A DNA stretch of 64,000 bases from Mactromeris polynyma (Eukaryota; Mollusca; Bivalvia; Venerida; Mactridae). The stretch covers positions 9,426,807-9,490,806 of the forward strand of contig JASFXZ010000003.1 in assembly GCA_032209605.1 (NCBI GenBank), written 5' to 3'. The notes beneath the pieces were generated by a model, which saw only the letters and a program-made list of their open reading frames with translations, had not been told where the DNA came from and did not search any database. The translations under genes were made by a program, and so were the position numbers. Shown in pieces: positions 42,389 through 52,145 of this stretch. Every line of letters begins with the position of its first letter. Position 1 is the stretch's first letter.

Positions 42389-43136
42389 CAGTGTATCCTA
42401 TTCAGAGAGGCCCTCTCTTTAGCAGAAACATTTCTTTAACAGCAGTAACAACTTTCTGGTAGTAAGAAAATAATACAAAATCTCCGTTTGATAAGCAACA
42501 ACCTCTCAACAACAGCCATAGTTTGCGTCCCCCAAAGAATGTTGCTCTTGTCAGAACAGTTTATTGTGTTGAGTCTAAAATTAATAATGTTGTTGAGGAG
42601 AGGAAGTTGTTGAGGAGAGGGAGTTGTTGAGGAGAGGTATTTGTTGAGGAGAGGTAGTTGTTGAGGAGAGGTAGTTGTTGAGGAGAGGTAGTTGTTGAGG
42701 AGAGGTAGTTATTGAGGAGATGTAGTTGTTGAGGAGAGGTAGTTGTTGAGGAGAGGTAGTTTTTGAGGAGAGGTAGTTGTTGAGGAGAGGTAGTTGTTGA
42801 TGAGAGGTAGTTGTTGAGGAGAGGTAGTTGTTGAGGAGAGGCAATTGTTGGGGAGAGGTAGTTGTTGAGGAGAGGTAGTTGTTGAGGAGAGGTAGTTGTT
42901 GAGGAGAGGTAGTTTTTGAGGAGAGGTAGTTGTTGAGGAGAGGTAGTTGTTGATGAGAGGTAGTTGTTGAGGAGAGGTAGTTGTTGAGGAGAGGTAATTG
43001 TTGGGGAGAGGTAGTTGTTGAGGAGAGGTAGTTGTTGAGGAGAGGTAGTTGTTGAGGAGAGGTAGTTGTTGAGGAGAGGTAGTTGTTGAGGAGAGGTAGT
43101 TGCTCAAGAGAGGACCACTCTAGAGAGGTTCTACTG
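42389..43136 (+). mobile_element. Family D MITE expanded by an internal array
   Basis: The left end after TA reads 'cagtgtatcctattcagag' and the right end 'ctctagagaggttctactg' is its inverted partner in family D style. The left interior, 'ggccctctctttagc' and 'gcaacaacctctcaacaac', is typical. Between them lies the 17-bp array at 42587-43105, whose unit is the reverse of a family D phrase. The element therefore grew from roughly 230 bp to 748 bp by internal tandem amplification. Confidence 0.75.
42587..43105 (-). repeat. 17-bp minisatellite, about 30 units
   Basis: Plus-strand unit 'gttgttgaggagaggta', with sporadic 'tttttgagg', 'ttgatgag' and 'attgttgggg' variants. These variants recur in blocks (for example near 42765-42850 and 42910-42995), showing segmental duplication inside the array. 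The minus-strand frames of 87 and 132 codons repeat a 17-residue Leu/Asn/Ser/Thr pattern with no likely coding value. Confidence 0.95.
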
Positions 43137-43514
43137 ATTTTCTTAACCTAGAAAAGGAAAGGACATATCATTTAGAACAAAATTTTATGTCAAAGCATTA
43201 TTAAAACCGTCTCCAAATGAAACCCCAGGGAAATTTGATATGAACCATTTCAAATATATGAGTAATTAAATTCGATAGTATAATTTAGTTCTGAAAATTA
43301 TTCTCTCGAAAACGCTTTGTCATGGTTGAAGTCTTTATGTACGCTTCACTCGAAGAATTGATAAAAAAATACCTGCGACACCTAATGCTGTACAAGTGGT
43401 AGAGATTGCAATCTATGAAGGTTTGCGAAATTTGTGAATTACAGATCAGAAAGCGTAATTTCCCTCTTTCATGAAAGTGTGTAATTACATACTGTACTAT
43501 TACATGTAACAATA
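43137..43514. other. No recognisable feature
   Basis: AT-rich DNA leading to a short tandem set. Confidence 0.5.
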
Positions 43515-43715
43515 CGTTTGACTGAGATTCGCAAACATTTCCTCTCGCGAAACGTCTAAATTCGCCGATTCGCAAATGTTTTTGATTCGCGAAATGTCAA
43601 AAATTGCCGATTCGCAAACTTTTTGATTTGCGAAACGTCTGAAATCGTCGATTTTCAAACATTTATCCTCGCGAAACGTAAAAGTTCGCAATTGTTTTGA
43701 CTCGCGAAATATCCA
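43515..43715 (+). repeat. About 41-bp tandem repeat, five diverged units
   Basis: 'attcgcaaac' and 'ctcgcgaaacgtc' alternate with about 41-bp spacing over five units, the last two shortened. The two half-motifs are near inverse copies of each other ('ttcgcaa' / 'ttgcgaa'), so each unit can fold. Confidence 0.85.
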
Positions 43716-44364
43716 CTGATATAATTACAGTACTAATCACGTGACCTTACCAATAAAAATGTTACTAATATCGCGATTATTTTAAGCAGAAATATGTTAA
43801 GAAATTGCATTTATTGTATAAATTATGGATGATAGAACAAGAAATGTTTTAGGAATGCAATGTGTTTTGCCATTTTCAATACGTGAATTAAGGGGAGAAT
43901 TTCTGTCCGAAAGTGAATCACTTTCTTTATTAAAGCTAAACACAGCTTTGAGTTTGACTTTGTTGAAGATTCTATTTCATAATACATCGAGAACAGAGCA
44001 GATTATATAAATCTATGTCAATTTTTTTTTAGCTTATCACCATTATAATATTATTTAATAAAATATATTGTTACTTGGGTAATGTATATGTATACATGTT
44101 TATACTCCTCCAAGCCATTAAAACGCAACTAAAACGTGTTCGCGTCAACACGATGACATTATAAAGAAATAGTTATATTGAATCCTCAAACCTGATTTCC
44201 CAAACTTAATCAATTATGAAATATGAATACTAAGGCCATAGTTTGATTTCTTTTCATGGATGATTTACACATTTGTAACAATAAAACGCGTTTAACACTT
44301 GGAACAAAATGAAGGTAAAGTGAAAGTGTTGCGTTTTTAATGGCGTTAAGTATATATCATCATG
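43716..44364. other. No recognisable feature
   Basis: AT-rich DNA. A 61-codon frame at 43825-44010 shows no domain. Confidence 0.5.
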
Positions 44365-44366
44365 TA

Positions 44367-44534
44367 CGGTAAAGCCCCACTTAAACACCTCTTTGACATT
44401 AATAGATGTTAATACGACCGTATGTTCATGGATCTATGTTTTCTTCCATACTTTCACTCGATAATCAGACCACCTCACAAATAAGACCAATCGTCTTCAG
44501 AGTCAGTGATCGTCGTATTGTAGAGGGTTCACTG
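44367..44534 (+). mobile_element. Family A-related MITE, diverged
   Basis: TA sits on both sides, with left 'cggtaaagccccactta' and right 'gagggttcactg'. The interior has 'atcagaccacctcac' and 'aataagacca'. Overall length (168 bp) and layout match family A with many substitutions. Confidence 0.7.
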
Positions 44535-44536
44535 TA

Positions 44537-45221
44537 CATTGTAGTATAGAACAATAACAATTACATAACTTTCCTTACCTTCTGGTCGATGTGACTGGTG
44601 CTTCTTTTCCGCCATTGGAAAAACCAAACTTAATCCGTTTTATCGTCTTTGTTTATTCTCCAAAGAGTTTGCGTCGTATAGTTTCAAGAATTACGCAATT
44701 AATTCACAACCATTTCGTTTCATAAGAAATATCCGTGTATTAAAGTACAGTTCATAACGAGATTATAAATTTGTACGAGCGATAAATTCAATTTATCTAA
44801 TTTCTTTTCATGTCCACAGATTTTTTATCCATGCAAATAACTTCAGAATGTGAAACTGAATCAATGATTAATCATCAATTTATCAGAATTCTTATGGAAT
44901 TAATGTTGTGAAGTGTTAGACGGCTTTTCAGATTGTTCCGTTAAATACTGAAGCAAGTATTCGTGAGAGAATTATCCAATAGCGCACACAATGCAACTAT
45001 GCTACCGTCGCTGCTGTGTCCGTATATATCCCAAGCATTATTCAGCTCTCGCATTGGATTTTCAAATCTGCTAGAATTAAATGATACTTTTATGTATTTT
45101 GTTTTGTTCAATGGTCAATATTTCTTGCGCGATGATATATTAATATGCATAGCGTTTAAATGATTCTTGTTTCAAATTTATGAGATTTTTTTAAACAAAA
45201 TAGAAGATTCCATTTTGTGAA
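44537..45221. other. No recognisable feature
   Basis: AT-rich DNA. Confidence 0.5.
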
Positions 45222-45359
45222 CTACGGTGGCATAGATGTGACATGTGTGAACTTATTTTAATCTCGTGACCACGATTAAGTATGTCGTGGGAACGAGTTA
45301 GTAAGTCGTGGCCACGAGATAACAATAATTTCACGCATGTCTCCTCTATGCCACCGTAG
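45222..45359 (+). mobile_element. Family L TIR element, short form
   Basis: The ends 'ctacggtggcatag' and 'ctatgccaccgtag' are perfect inverted repeats over 14 bp and continue with few mismatches to about 30 bp. The interior holds only two to three of the half-units seen in the long form at 12911 ('gtcgtgggaacgag', 'gtcgtggccacgag'). One YGTGRGAA site lies at 45286-45293. It is 138 bp in length. Confidence 0.92.
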
Positions 45360-45516
45360 CTAACTTGTGATCAAGGTGCGTTTTTTTTGCAGAATTACAA
45401 TACTACTTGTTACAAGCATAATTATGGGTCATATAAAACATGAACAAACTTATTTTAAAGATTCAATTAGTATGAAAGTAAAATTGTTAATTTATTATAG
45501 TATCACCCTTATTTTT

Positions 45517-45733
45517 AGGGCCAGCTGTTTCTGACGTATAATACACCCTTTATGAGCACATTTACTTGCCAATCCCTGTCTTTTAATGCCAGCCACCAGG
45601 CAGATAGGCAAATGCTCACAATGATTTTTGACTACCTGGCGGCTCACCAACCGGCCATATATCGGAACGGGCCCAATCCATAATTCGAACCTTCAACCTC
45701 CTGCCCCAAAGGCGAGTAAATATATCACTTGCA
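45517..45733 (-). mobile_element. SINE family 2, minus-strand copy
   Basis: Read on the minus strand it has the B-box-like 'ggttcgaatta', body 'gagccgccaggtagtc' and 'gtaaatgtgctcat', and 3' 'cagctggccct', matching 21496-21725. The head's A-box region is diverged. Confidence 0.78.
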
Positions 45734-45849
45734 TCGGAATATTAAACTCTTAGATTTTAACTACATTTTGCATCAATTATAAAAAAGCTATATCAACTCA
45801 TATAAATCACTCTCGATTGGGGAAAGTTTAGTGATGGTGAAGAGTACGG

Positions 45850-45905
45850 AAAAACAAAGACCTGCCAGGAATTCGAGCCCACAACCTTAAAAGCAGGCCC
45901 GAGGA
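45850..45905 (-). other. Possible tRNA-like relic
   Basis: The reverse strand 'gtgggctcgaattcctgg' is T-arm-like, with anticodon-side sequence upstream. The match to the Pol III B-box is imperfect. Confidence 0.3.
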
Positions 45906-46784
45906 TTATTCCCAAAAACACCATACCTCCTGGAATTGGAAAGCTTACTTTGCGATACTTAAATACATAATTTTGTTTTGTGTTATAAGTTTGGCTGTAA
46001 ATACATATTGCTTTTAAAACTCAATTAATACTTTACATATGCATGAAAACACAAACTGTTTTAATATTTCATGCGTATTTAATGATTTATTAATAGTGTG
46101 CCCTACTTTTGGAAAAGGACAAGCAGTAAATTCAAGTTAGTTTTGCACGACTGGGAACAGAAGAAACAAGAGTCATTTACCGTTATACGAATACCTGCAT
46201 ACAACATTAATTAGCTCTCATAGTTTCCTATTATACAAGAGTTTCCTGTGATTTTGTTTTTTATCTATACTGCCTCTGCTTTAAGTAAACTATCACGTTT
46301 CTTTTGAATTCATTTGTTTCGTAACATGATTTTATTTGAAATTAGGATGATTTGTATATTAATATTTTCTCAATGTTATCCGGAATTTATTTCAGTTTTA
46401 ACCGTGCGCTTACGATAAAGTTAATTGTCACAAAGGAATACAAGAATATATAATCAGAGAATTAATTATTGCAAATTGTTCGCTTCAAGCAGTTTATAAT
46501 TACAAATGTGTATTGATTCTCCCAACCAAATGTGGGTTATTTAAGCATTAGTGCTTTTGTATTGATGTCCAATCAATAATAATCTAAAATGATAACATAT
46601 CAAAGTATGGGCAATTTTAACGTAGGTGATTGTTTAGTTGGAGTATTATGCAATGTTTCAAAAGTATTTCGGTCACGTGCGGCGTTCAGTGCTTCTGTGT
46701 TATTAACAGTGCGAATGAATCAGAGGTGGAGGATGAATGACTTTTGATGTATTATCTTCAGTCAGATTGCAGCAGCGAACATGT
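45906..46784. other. No recognisable feature
   Basis: AT-rich DNA. Confidence 0.5.
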
Positions 46785-46865
46785 TCCACATTCAGGGTAC
46801 GAACCTGCAGCATTCAGTAGGAAATCGTGTACTCTACCGTCTAAGCGAACCGCGTGATCGGCAAA
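46785..46865 (-). other. tRNA-like relic at the left of the 60-bp array
   Basis: On the minus strand 'gcttagacggtagag' resembles an A-box/D-arm and 'gcaggttcgtaccctg' a T-arm, at about tRNA spacing. The B-box has one mismatch (T for the conserved A). It lies about 110 bp before the array. Confidence 0.45.
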
Positions 46866-46974
46866 GCTGAATATGACAAGTTTGGCAAGTCAACTTTTAT
46901 AAAAATCCAGATGGTCATACACTCATGCGACGATACAATACATGCACAGTGTTTATGGGTAGATAGTATGAGTT

Positions 46975-49165
46975 ATTGTACACAAACAATGTACAAAAAC
47001 ATTTGCTCTAGACAATGGCATACACATATTTATACACAATAACAAACAATGTACAAGAACGTTTGCTCTAGACAATGGCATACACATATTCATACACAAT
47101 AACAAACAATGTACAAAAACATTTGCTCTAGACAATGGCATACACATATTCATACACAATAACAAACAATGTACAAAAACATTTGCTCTAGACAATGGCA
47201 TACACATATTCATACACAATAACAAACAATGTACAAAAACATTTGCTCTAGACAATGGCATACACATATTCATACACAATAACAAACAATGTACAAGAGC
47301 ATTTGGTATAGACATAAGCATACACATATTCATACACAATAACAAACTATGTACAAGAGCATTTGGTGTAGACATAAGCATACACATATTCATACACAAT
47401 AACAAACAATGTACAAGAACGTTTGGTGTAGACAAAAGCATACACATATTCATACACAATAACAAACAATGTATAATAACGTTTGGTGTAGACATAAGCA
47501 TACACATATTCATACACAATAACAAACAATGTACAAGAACGTTTGGTGTAGACATAAGCATACACATATTTATACACAAAAACAAACAATGTACAAGAAC
47601 ACTTGGTATAGACATAAGCATACACATATTCATACACAATAACTAACAATGAACAAGAACATTTGGTATAGACATAAGCATACACATATTCATACACAAT
47701 ATTAAACAATGTACAAGAACGTTTGGTATAGACATAAGCATACACATATCCATACACAATAACAAACAATCTACAAGAACACTTGGTATAGACATAAGCA
47801 TACACATATTCATACACAATAACAAACAATCTACAAGAACACTTGGTATAGACATAAGCATACACATATTCATACACAATAACAAACAATGTACAATAAC
47901 ACTTGGTATAGACATAAGCATACACATATTCATACACAATAACAAACAATGTACAAGAACATTTGGTATAGACAATGGCATACACATACTCATACACAAT
48001 AACAAACAATGTACAAGAACGTTTGGTATAGACATAAGCATACACATATTCATACACAATATTAAACAATGTACAGGAGCATTTGGTATAGACAATGGCA
48101 TACACATATTCATACACAATAACAAACAATGTACAAGAACGTTTGGTGTAGACAATGGTATATACATACTCATACACAATAACAAACAATGTACAAGAAC
48201 GTTTGGTATAGACAATGGCATACACATATTCATACACAATAACAAACAATGTACAAGAACGTTTGGTGTAGACAAAATGTCATACACATATTCATACACA
48301 ATAACAAACAATGTACAAGAACGTTTGGTGTAGACAATGGCATACACATATTCATACACAATAACAAACAATGTACAAGAACGTTTGGTGTAGACAAAAT
48401 GTCATACACATATTCATACACAATAACAAACAATGTATAAGAACGTTTGTTATAGACAATGGCATACACATATGCATACACAATAACAAACAACGACAAG
48501 AACATTTGGTGTAGACATAAGCATACACATATTCAAACACAATTTTAAACAATGTACAAGAACGTTTGGTATAGACAATAGCATACACATATTCATACAC
48601 AATGTACAATAACATTTGATGTAGACAATGGCATACACATACTCATACACAATGTACAAGAACGTTTGGTATAGACAATAGCATACACATATTCATACAC
48701 AATGTACAATAACATTTGGTATAGACAATAGCATACACATATTCATACACAATGTACAAGAACGTTTGGTGTAGACAATGGCATACACATACTCATACAC
48801 AATAACAAACAATGTACAAGAACGTTTGGTATAGACAATGTCATACACATATTCATACACAATAACAAACAATGTACAAGAACGTTTGGTATAGACTTAA
48901 GCATACACATATTCATACACAATAACAAACAATGTATAAGAACGTTTGGTGTAGACAATGGCATACACATATTCATACACAAAAACAAACAATGTACAAG
49001 AACATTTGTTATAGACATAAACATACACATATTCATACACAATAACAAACAATGTACAAGAACATTTGTTATAGACATAAACATACGCATATTCATACAC
49101 AATAACAAACAATGTACAAGAGCATTTGGTATAGACATAAGCATACACATATCCATACACATTCA
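46975..49165. repeat. 60-bp minisatellite, about 37 units
   Basis: Plus-strand unit: 'aacaaacaatgtacaagaac', 'gtttggtatagacaatggca', 'tacacatattcatacacaat'. Subtypes are grouped: 'gctctagacaatggc' fills the first five units, then 'ggtatagacataagc', then mixed 'ggtgtagacaatggc'. Between about 48590 and 48770 units lack 12 bp ('aataacaaacaa' region) and measure about 48 bp. Minus-strand frames of 228, 300 and 242 codons arise because 60 is a multiple of three and the unit lacks stops in two minus frames. Their 20-residue repeats in two different frames argue against a protein. Confidence 0.97.
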
Positions 49166-49169
49166 ACCC

Positions 49170-49245
49170 CGCTCATCTCGTGGCTCGAACTCACGACTTT
49201 CGGATCAGGAGTCAAGCGCTCTACTTCGACCTCTGCGAATGATAT
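49170..49245 (-). other. tRNA-like relic at the right of the 60-bp array
   Basis: On the minus strand, 'aggtcgaagtagagcgc' (D-arm-like), loop 'ctcctga' and a perfect B-box 'gttcgagcc' (49182-49190) follow tRNA spacing. It starts within about five bases of the last array unit. Its anticodon arm is the same as that of the plus-strand relic at 49846-49912. Confidence 0.6.
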
Positions 49246-49686
49246 GTTTCACACTCGATTCAAAACATTTAAGTAGAAAGGAACAAGCCTTGGATCTTAT
49301 TCCGAATTATTCTGGAGAAGTGTTATAACTAGCTATTGGCAATTCGACTGGGTGTCCTTAGCTATGCAGAATTTAGCCCTAATTGTATAGCAAATGTCTG
49401 GAGGATATTTTTGCATGTTAAAGTTGTAACAATAATATCGTCTTCCCACGTAGAAAGTTGGCAATGTCGCTAAAATTCATTAACTAAGTACTTTGTATTC
49501 ATTTGTTAGCATGTACCACGACAGATATCCCGTCTAGGAATTATTTCATAGACTAATCATAAATACAGTGTGTTAATAAGTTAGATGAAATGAGAATACT
49601 ACTGTGTACACTGGTGTTATTTCGCATCATGAAAGATACTGTTTATTTCATGAATATCTGTTTTATTAAGAATTCTCACATAAAAG
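49246..49686. other. No recognisable feature
   Basis: AT-rich DNA. Confidence 0.5.
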
Positions 49687-49723
49687 CACGGACATATAAA
49701 CAATATATGTTTATATATCCGTG
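49687..49723. other. Short hairpin
   Basis: 'cacggacatataaaca' and 'tgtttatatatccgtg' pair with one mismatch across a five-base spacer. No second copy noticed. Confidence 0.8.
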
Positions 49724-49845
49724 ATAGAAGTAAACTATTGGTCCATAGCGACATATATGGACAGAGCATTTAGAAATATACTAAAATTCAAACTTTGTGA
49801 ACGAACTTTTGTAACACCCTGTACTTGTATTAAATGGTAGGCTAC

Positions 49846-49912
49846 GATCGAGGGGTAGAGCATCTGACTCCTGATCCAAAGGTCATGAGTTTGAGTCCGG
49901 CTTTAAGCAGGG
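49846..49912 (+). other. tRNA-like relic at the start of the 63-bp array
   Basis: 'cgaggggtagagcatctgac', loop 'ctcctga' and T-arm-like 'gtcatgagtttgagtcc' lie in order. The B-box-like 'gtttgagtc' has one mismatch. The acceptor stem is not convincing. Confidence 0.55.
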
Positions 49913-50165
49913 TTTGATCATAAACTGCACACTCACTGAATATGGTCATGAGTTTGAGTCCGACTTTGAGCAGGGTTTGATCATAAACTGCACACTCACT
50001 GAATATGGTCATGAGTTTGAGTCCGGCTTTAAGCAGGGTTTGATCATAAACTGCACACTCACTGAATATGGTCATGAGTTTGAGTCCGGCTTTAAGCAGG
50101 GTTTGATCATAAACTGCACACTCACTGAATATGGTCATGAGTTTGAGTCCGGCTTTGAGCAGTAA
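49881..50165 (+). repeat. 63-bp tandem array seeded by a tRNA-like 3' half
   Basis: About 4.5 units, each beginning 'ggtcatgagtttgagtccg' and containing 'agcagggtttgatcataaac' and 'tgcacactcactgaatat'. The first part of every unit is the T-arm of the tRNA-like relic, so each unit carries a B-box-like motif. Units are nearly identical. Open frames on both strands follow from the 63-bp (21-codon) period. Confidence 0.93.
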
Positions 50166-50637
50166 CCCAAAAAGGAATCACCCAGAGTGATTGGTGCTAC
50201 TTTGTGTCATCGCATTTGATGTAAAATAAATGAATTTAAACTAATTGTATAATTTACAAAATATATCAAGTAGAGGAATTGTGCATTTTAGTTGTTTATG
50301 TAGTTAAACATGAAATAGGCTATTCTTAATAATGACATGGTCACGCATTCAGTTGGCGAGAACCAAATGTATGATTTTAATTCCTCATTTCTAATAACGT
50401 TATATCTCTATATCCTAAAACGTGAAATCATGAAATCGCGAATACTTTCATAGTTCAGGATTTAACAATTCAATTTGAAATCATGATATCCCGATTTCGC
50501 AGTTGGTAATTTCACTACGTCAATTCAAACTGTGAAATTATTGGATATAAAATTATGCATAATGAACCAACGATCTTTCGTACATTAATCATGCATTGTA
50601 TGATCGCAGGTGTTCTAGGAAATATCTGGATGTGGGA
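50166..50637. other. No recognisable feature
   Basis: AT-rich DNA with loosely repeated 'aaatcatgaaatcgcg' / 'aaatcatgatatcccg' phrases near 50425-50500. Confidence 0.5.
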
Positions 50638-51134
50638 GAGTTTTGTAGTGCCACATATAGTCCGTGTGGCATTTAGTTCGTGACGAGGCGTGCTACATCC
50701 GGCGGAAAGGCATGGTCATGCAGCATATAGCTATTATATATTTTGTCCTATTTAAAGTCATCATCGAAGCGGGTCCGTGGTCCAGTGGAAACGCGCTAGA
50801 CTTGTAAGCCAGAGGTCGCAGGTTCGATTTCCCGCTCCATCACTGACCGTACTAACAGTCTTTCGGAAGAGACTTTGAAAAACCGAGGGCCCATGTACGA
50901 TGCTTTACATCGGCACTTAAAAGAACCAGGGATGCTTCTGGAACTGAGGCATCTTCTGTATCATGCACTATCCTCCAAATATCTAAAATGACTAACATTC
51001 TTCCGGAGGCGTCGCCCATATGGGAAAGCAGTGGCGACGATAAATAAACGCAAACACAAAACCAAAGTCATCCCCACCACCAACACCACCACCAACTATA
51101 AGCGGCACGGACTATATGTGGCACTACAGAACTT
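50638..51134. mobile_element. Foldback element carrying SINE 3
   Basis: 33-bp inverted arms lie at 50638-50670 and 51102-51134, about 29 of 33 matching; the shared core is 'ggactatatgtggcactaca' and its inverse. Between them is a complete SINE family 3 copy with its target duplication. Without the SINE the foldback would be roughly 190 bp. A single further hit to the arm motif ('tatgtggcactata') lies near 35264. Confidence 0.7.
50754..51072 (+). mobile_element. SINE family 3, full copy with target duplication
   Basis: The head at 50768-50836 has acceptor 'agcggg' pairing with 'cccgct', a perfect A-box 'tggtccagtgg' (50778-50788), anticodon loop 'cttgtaa' (TGT, Thr-like) and a B-box with one mismatch ('gttcgattt'). 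The body contains 'actaacagtctttcggaaga', 'gcatcttctgtatcatgcac' and 'ggaggcgtcgcccatatggg', ending 'gcgacgataaataaacgc' with an A-rich tail. Target duplications 'aaagtcatc' lie at 50754-50762 and 51064-51072. The head is of the same type as SINE 1 but the body is unrelated. Confidence 0.92.
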
Positions 51135-51609
51135 GTATAGAACATGTGAACTTTCTAAGAGTGACGCTTGAATTAAATCACTCGCTAATAAGTCATTATC
51201 ATGTCTTTTACGAAACAGCATAATGACAAATTGATGGAAATGACCATAATTCCAGGATTTGATTACAACCGAGCAACAGTCATTTCCAGAGCTAGACTTT
51301 TCTGAAGATTTTATTACAAATTGCATCATACAGCAAGGTCAGATCTTGTAAGCTCGTAAGGTCAGTAATCCTTACTTCAAGACATATTGATTACATTGTT
51401 CTAACTGGTCAACCAATGAATATTTTCTGTTTTTCACACAAATAGTTTGTTTTTACTTCACTCATAAAGGACAATATTAAGTTAAACTATCCGTTTTAGA
51501 GCATTAGCGTTTCAAAGATGGGTATGTGTTTATTGAAATTAATTTCTATGAGTTTTATCACCCATTTTGACAAATATGGCGATATAACAGTGATCAATTA
51601 GAACAAGAA
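51135..51609. other. No recognisable feature
   Basis: AT-rich DNA. Confidence 0.5.
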
Positions 51610-51755
51610 ATATCTTGAAAAAAGATTGTCGGCGAAATGTGAAGGTTAAGTTTTGTTGTGCAACCTTAAACAATGCCGAGATGTTACGATTGCTGGTCAT
51701 TCCAGATCCAAACTGGATTTCGGTAACTTCACGAAATATCTTAGTGAATCAAATA
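51610..51755 (-). repeat. Dispersed repeat E, 3' half, minus strand
   Basis: 'gattgtcggcgaaatgtgaa', 'aacaatgccgagatgttac' and 'atccaaactggatttcgg' are the reverse of the E 3' half at 37600-37735 and 56330-56450. The 5' half is missing. Confidence 0.8.
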
Positions 51756-52067
51756 CGAGTACATGACTGAAATAGTCATATCGACAGTTTTACAAAGTTA
51801 TCTAAAGAGTTACGTTCAAAAAGGATTTTGTAGAAAGTTTAAGTGAAAGTACTGGATAACTTTTTTTGAAAATGAAGTCTGAATTTTTGTTGAAAACATG
51901 TTGTATTAATATTGATGTATACATTTGTTATTTGAAGCAAACTTGAGTAGAGAAATGTATCCCAAATTGGTTCTTTCAGCTATGAAAAAAACAACCATTA
52001 ATAATAATCATAAACTGTAGGGGTAATGAAAGATTTTGAAAGAAAAAAATCTTCAAAAGGGAATGAG
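51756..52067. other. No recognisable feature
   Basis: AT-rich DNA. Confidence 0.5.
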
Positions 52068-52145
52068 GCCATACCAAAATTGATCTATGTTTAGCGCCCT
52101 CTGGTGGGTAGATTCTCGGCAGTATGCTCGAAAAAAAATCCCTTT
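52068..52145 (+). repeat. Dispersed repeat K, copy 1, with CTCF-like motif
   Basis: 'catacca', 'atctatgtttagcgccctct', 'gtgggtagattctcggcagt' recurs as 'catacca', 'gctatgtttagcgtcctc', 'gtgtaggttttcggcagt' at 54373-54445. The minus strand at 52094-52107 reads 'ccaccagagggcgc', matching the conserved CTCF core. The second copy has lost that match. Confidence 0.7.

Noticed and set aside
42709..43107. 132-codon minus-strand frame rich in Leu/Asn/Ser/Thr
   Set aside because: It is translation of a 17-bp minisatellite inside a MITE; frames rotate through the same pattern.
47347..48249. 300-codon minus-strand frame in the 60-bp array
   Set aside because: Another minus frame is also open in the overlapping region and both are pure 20-residue repeats; nothing unique lies at either end.
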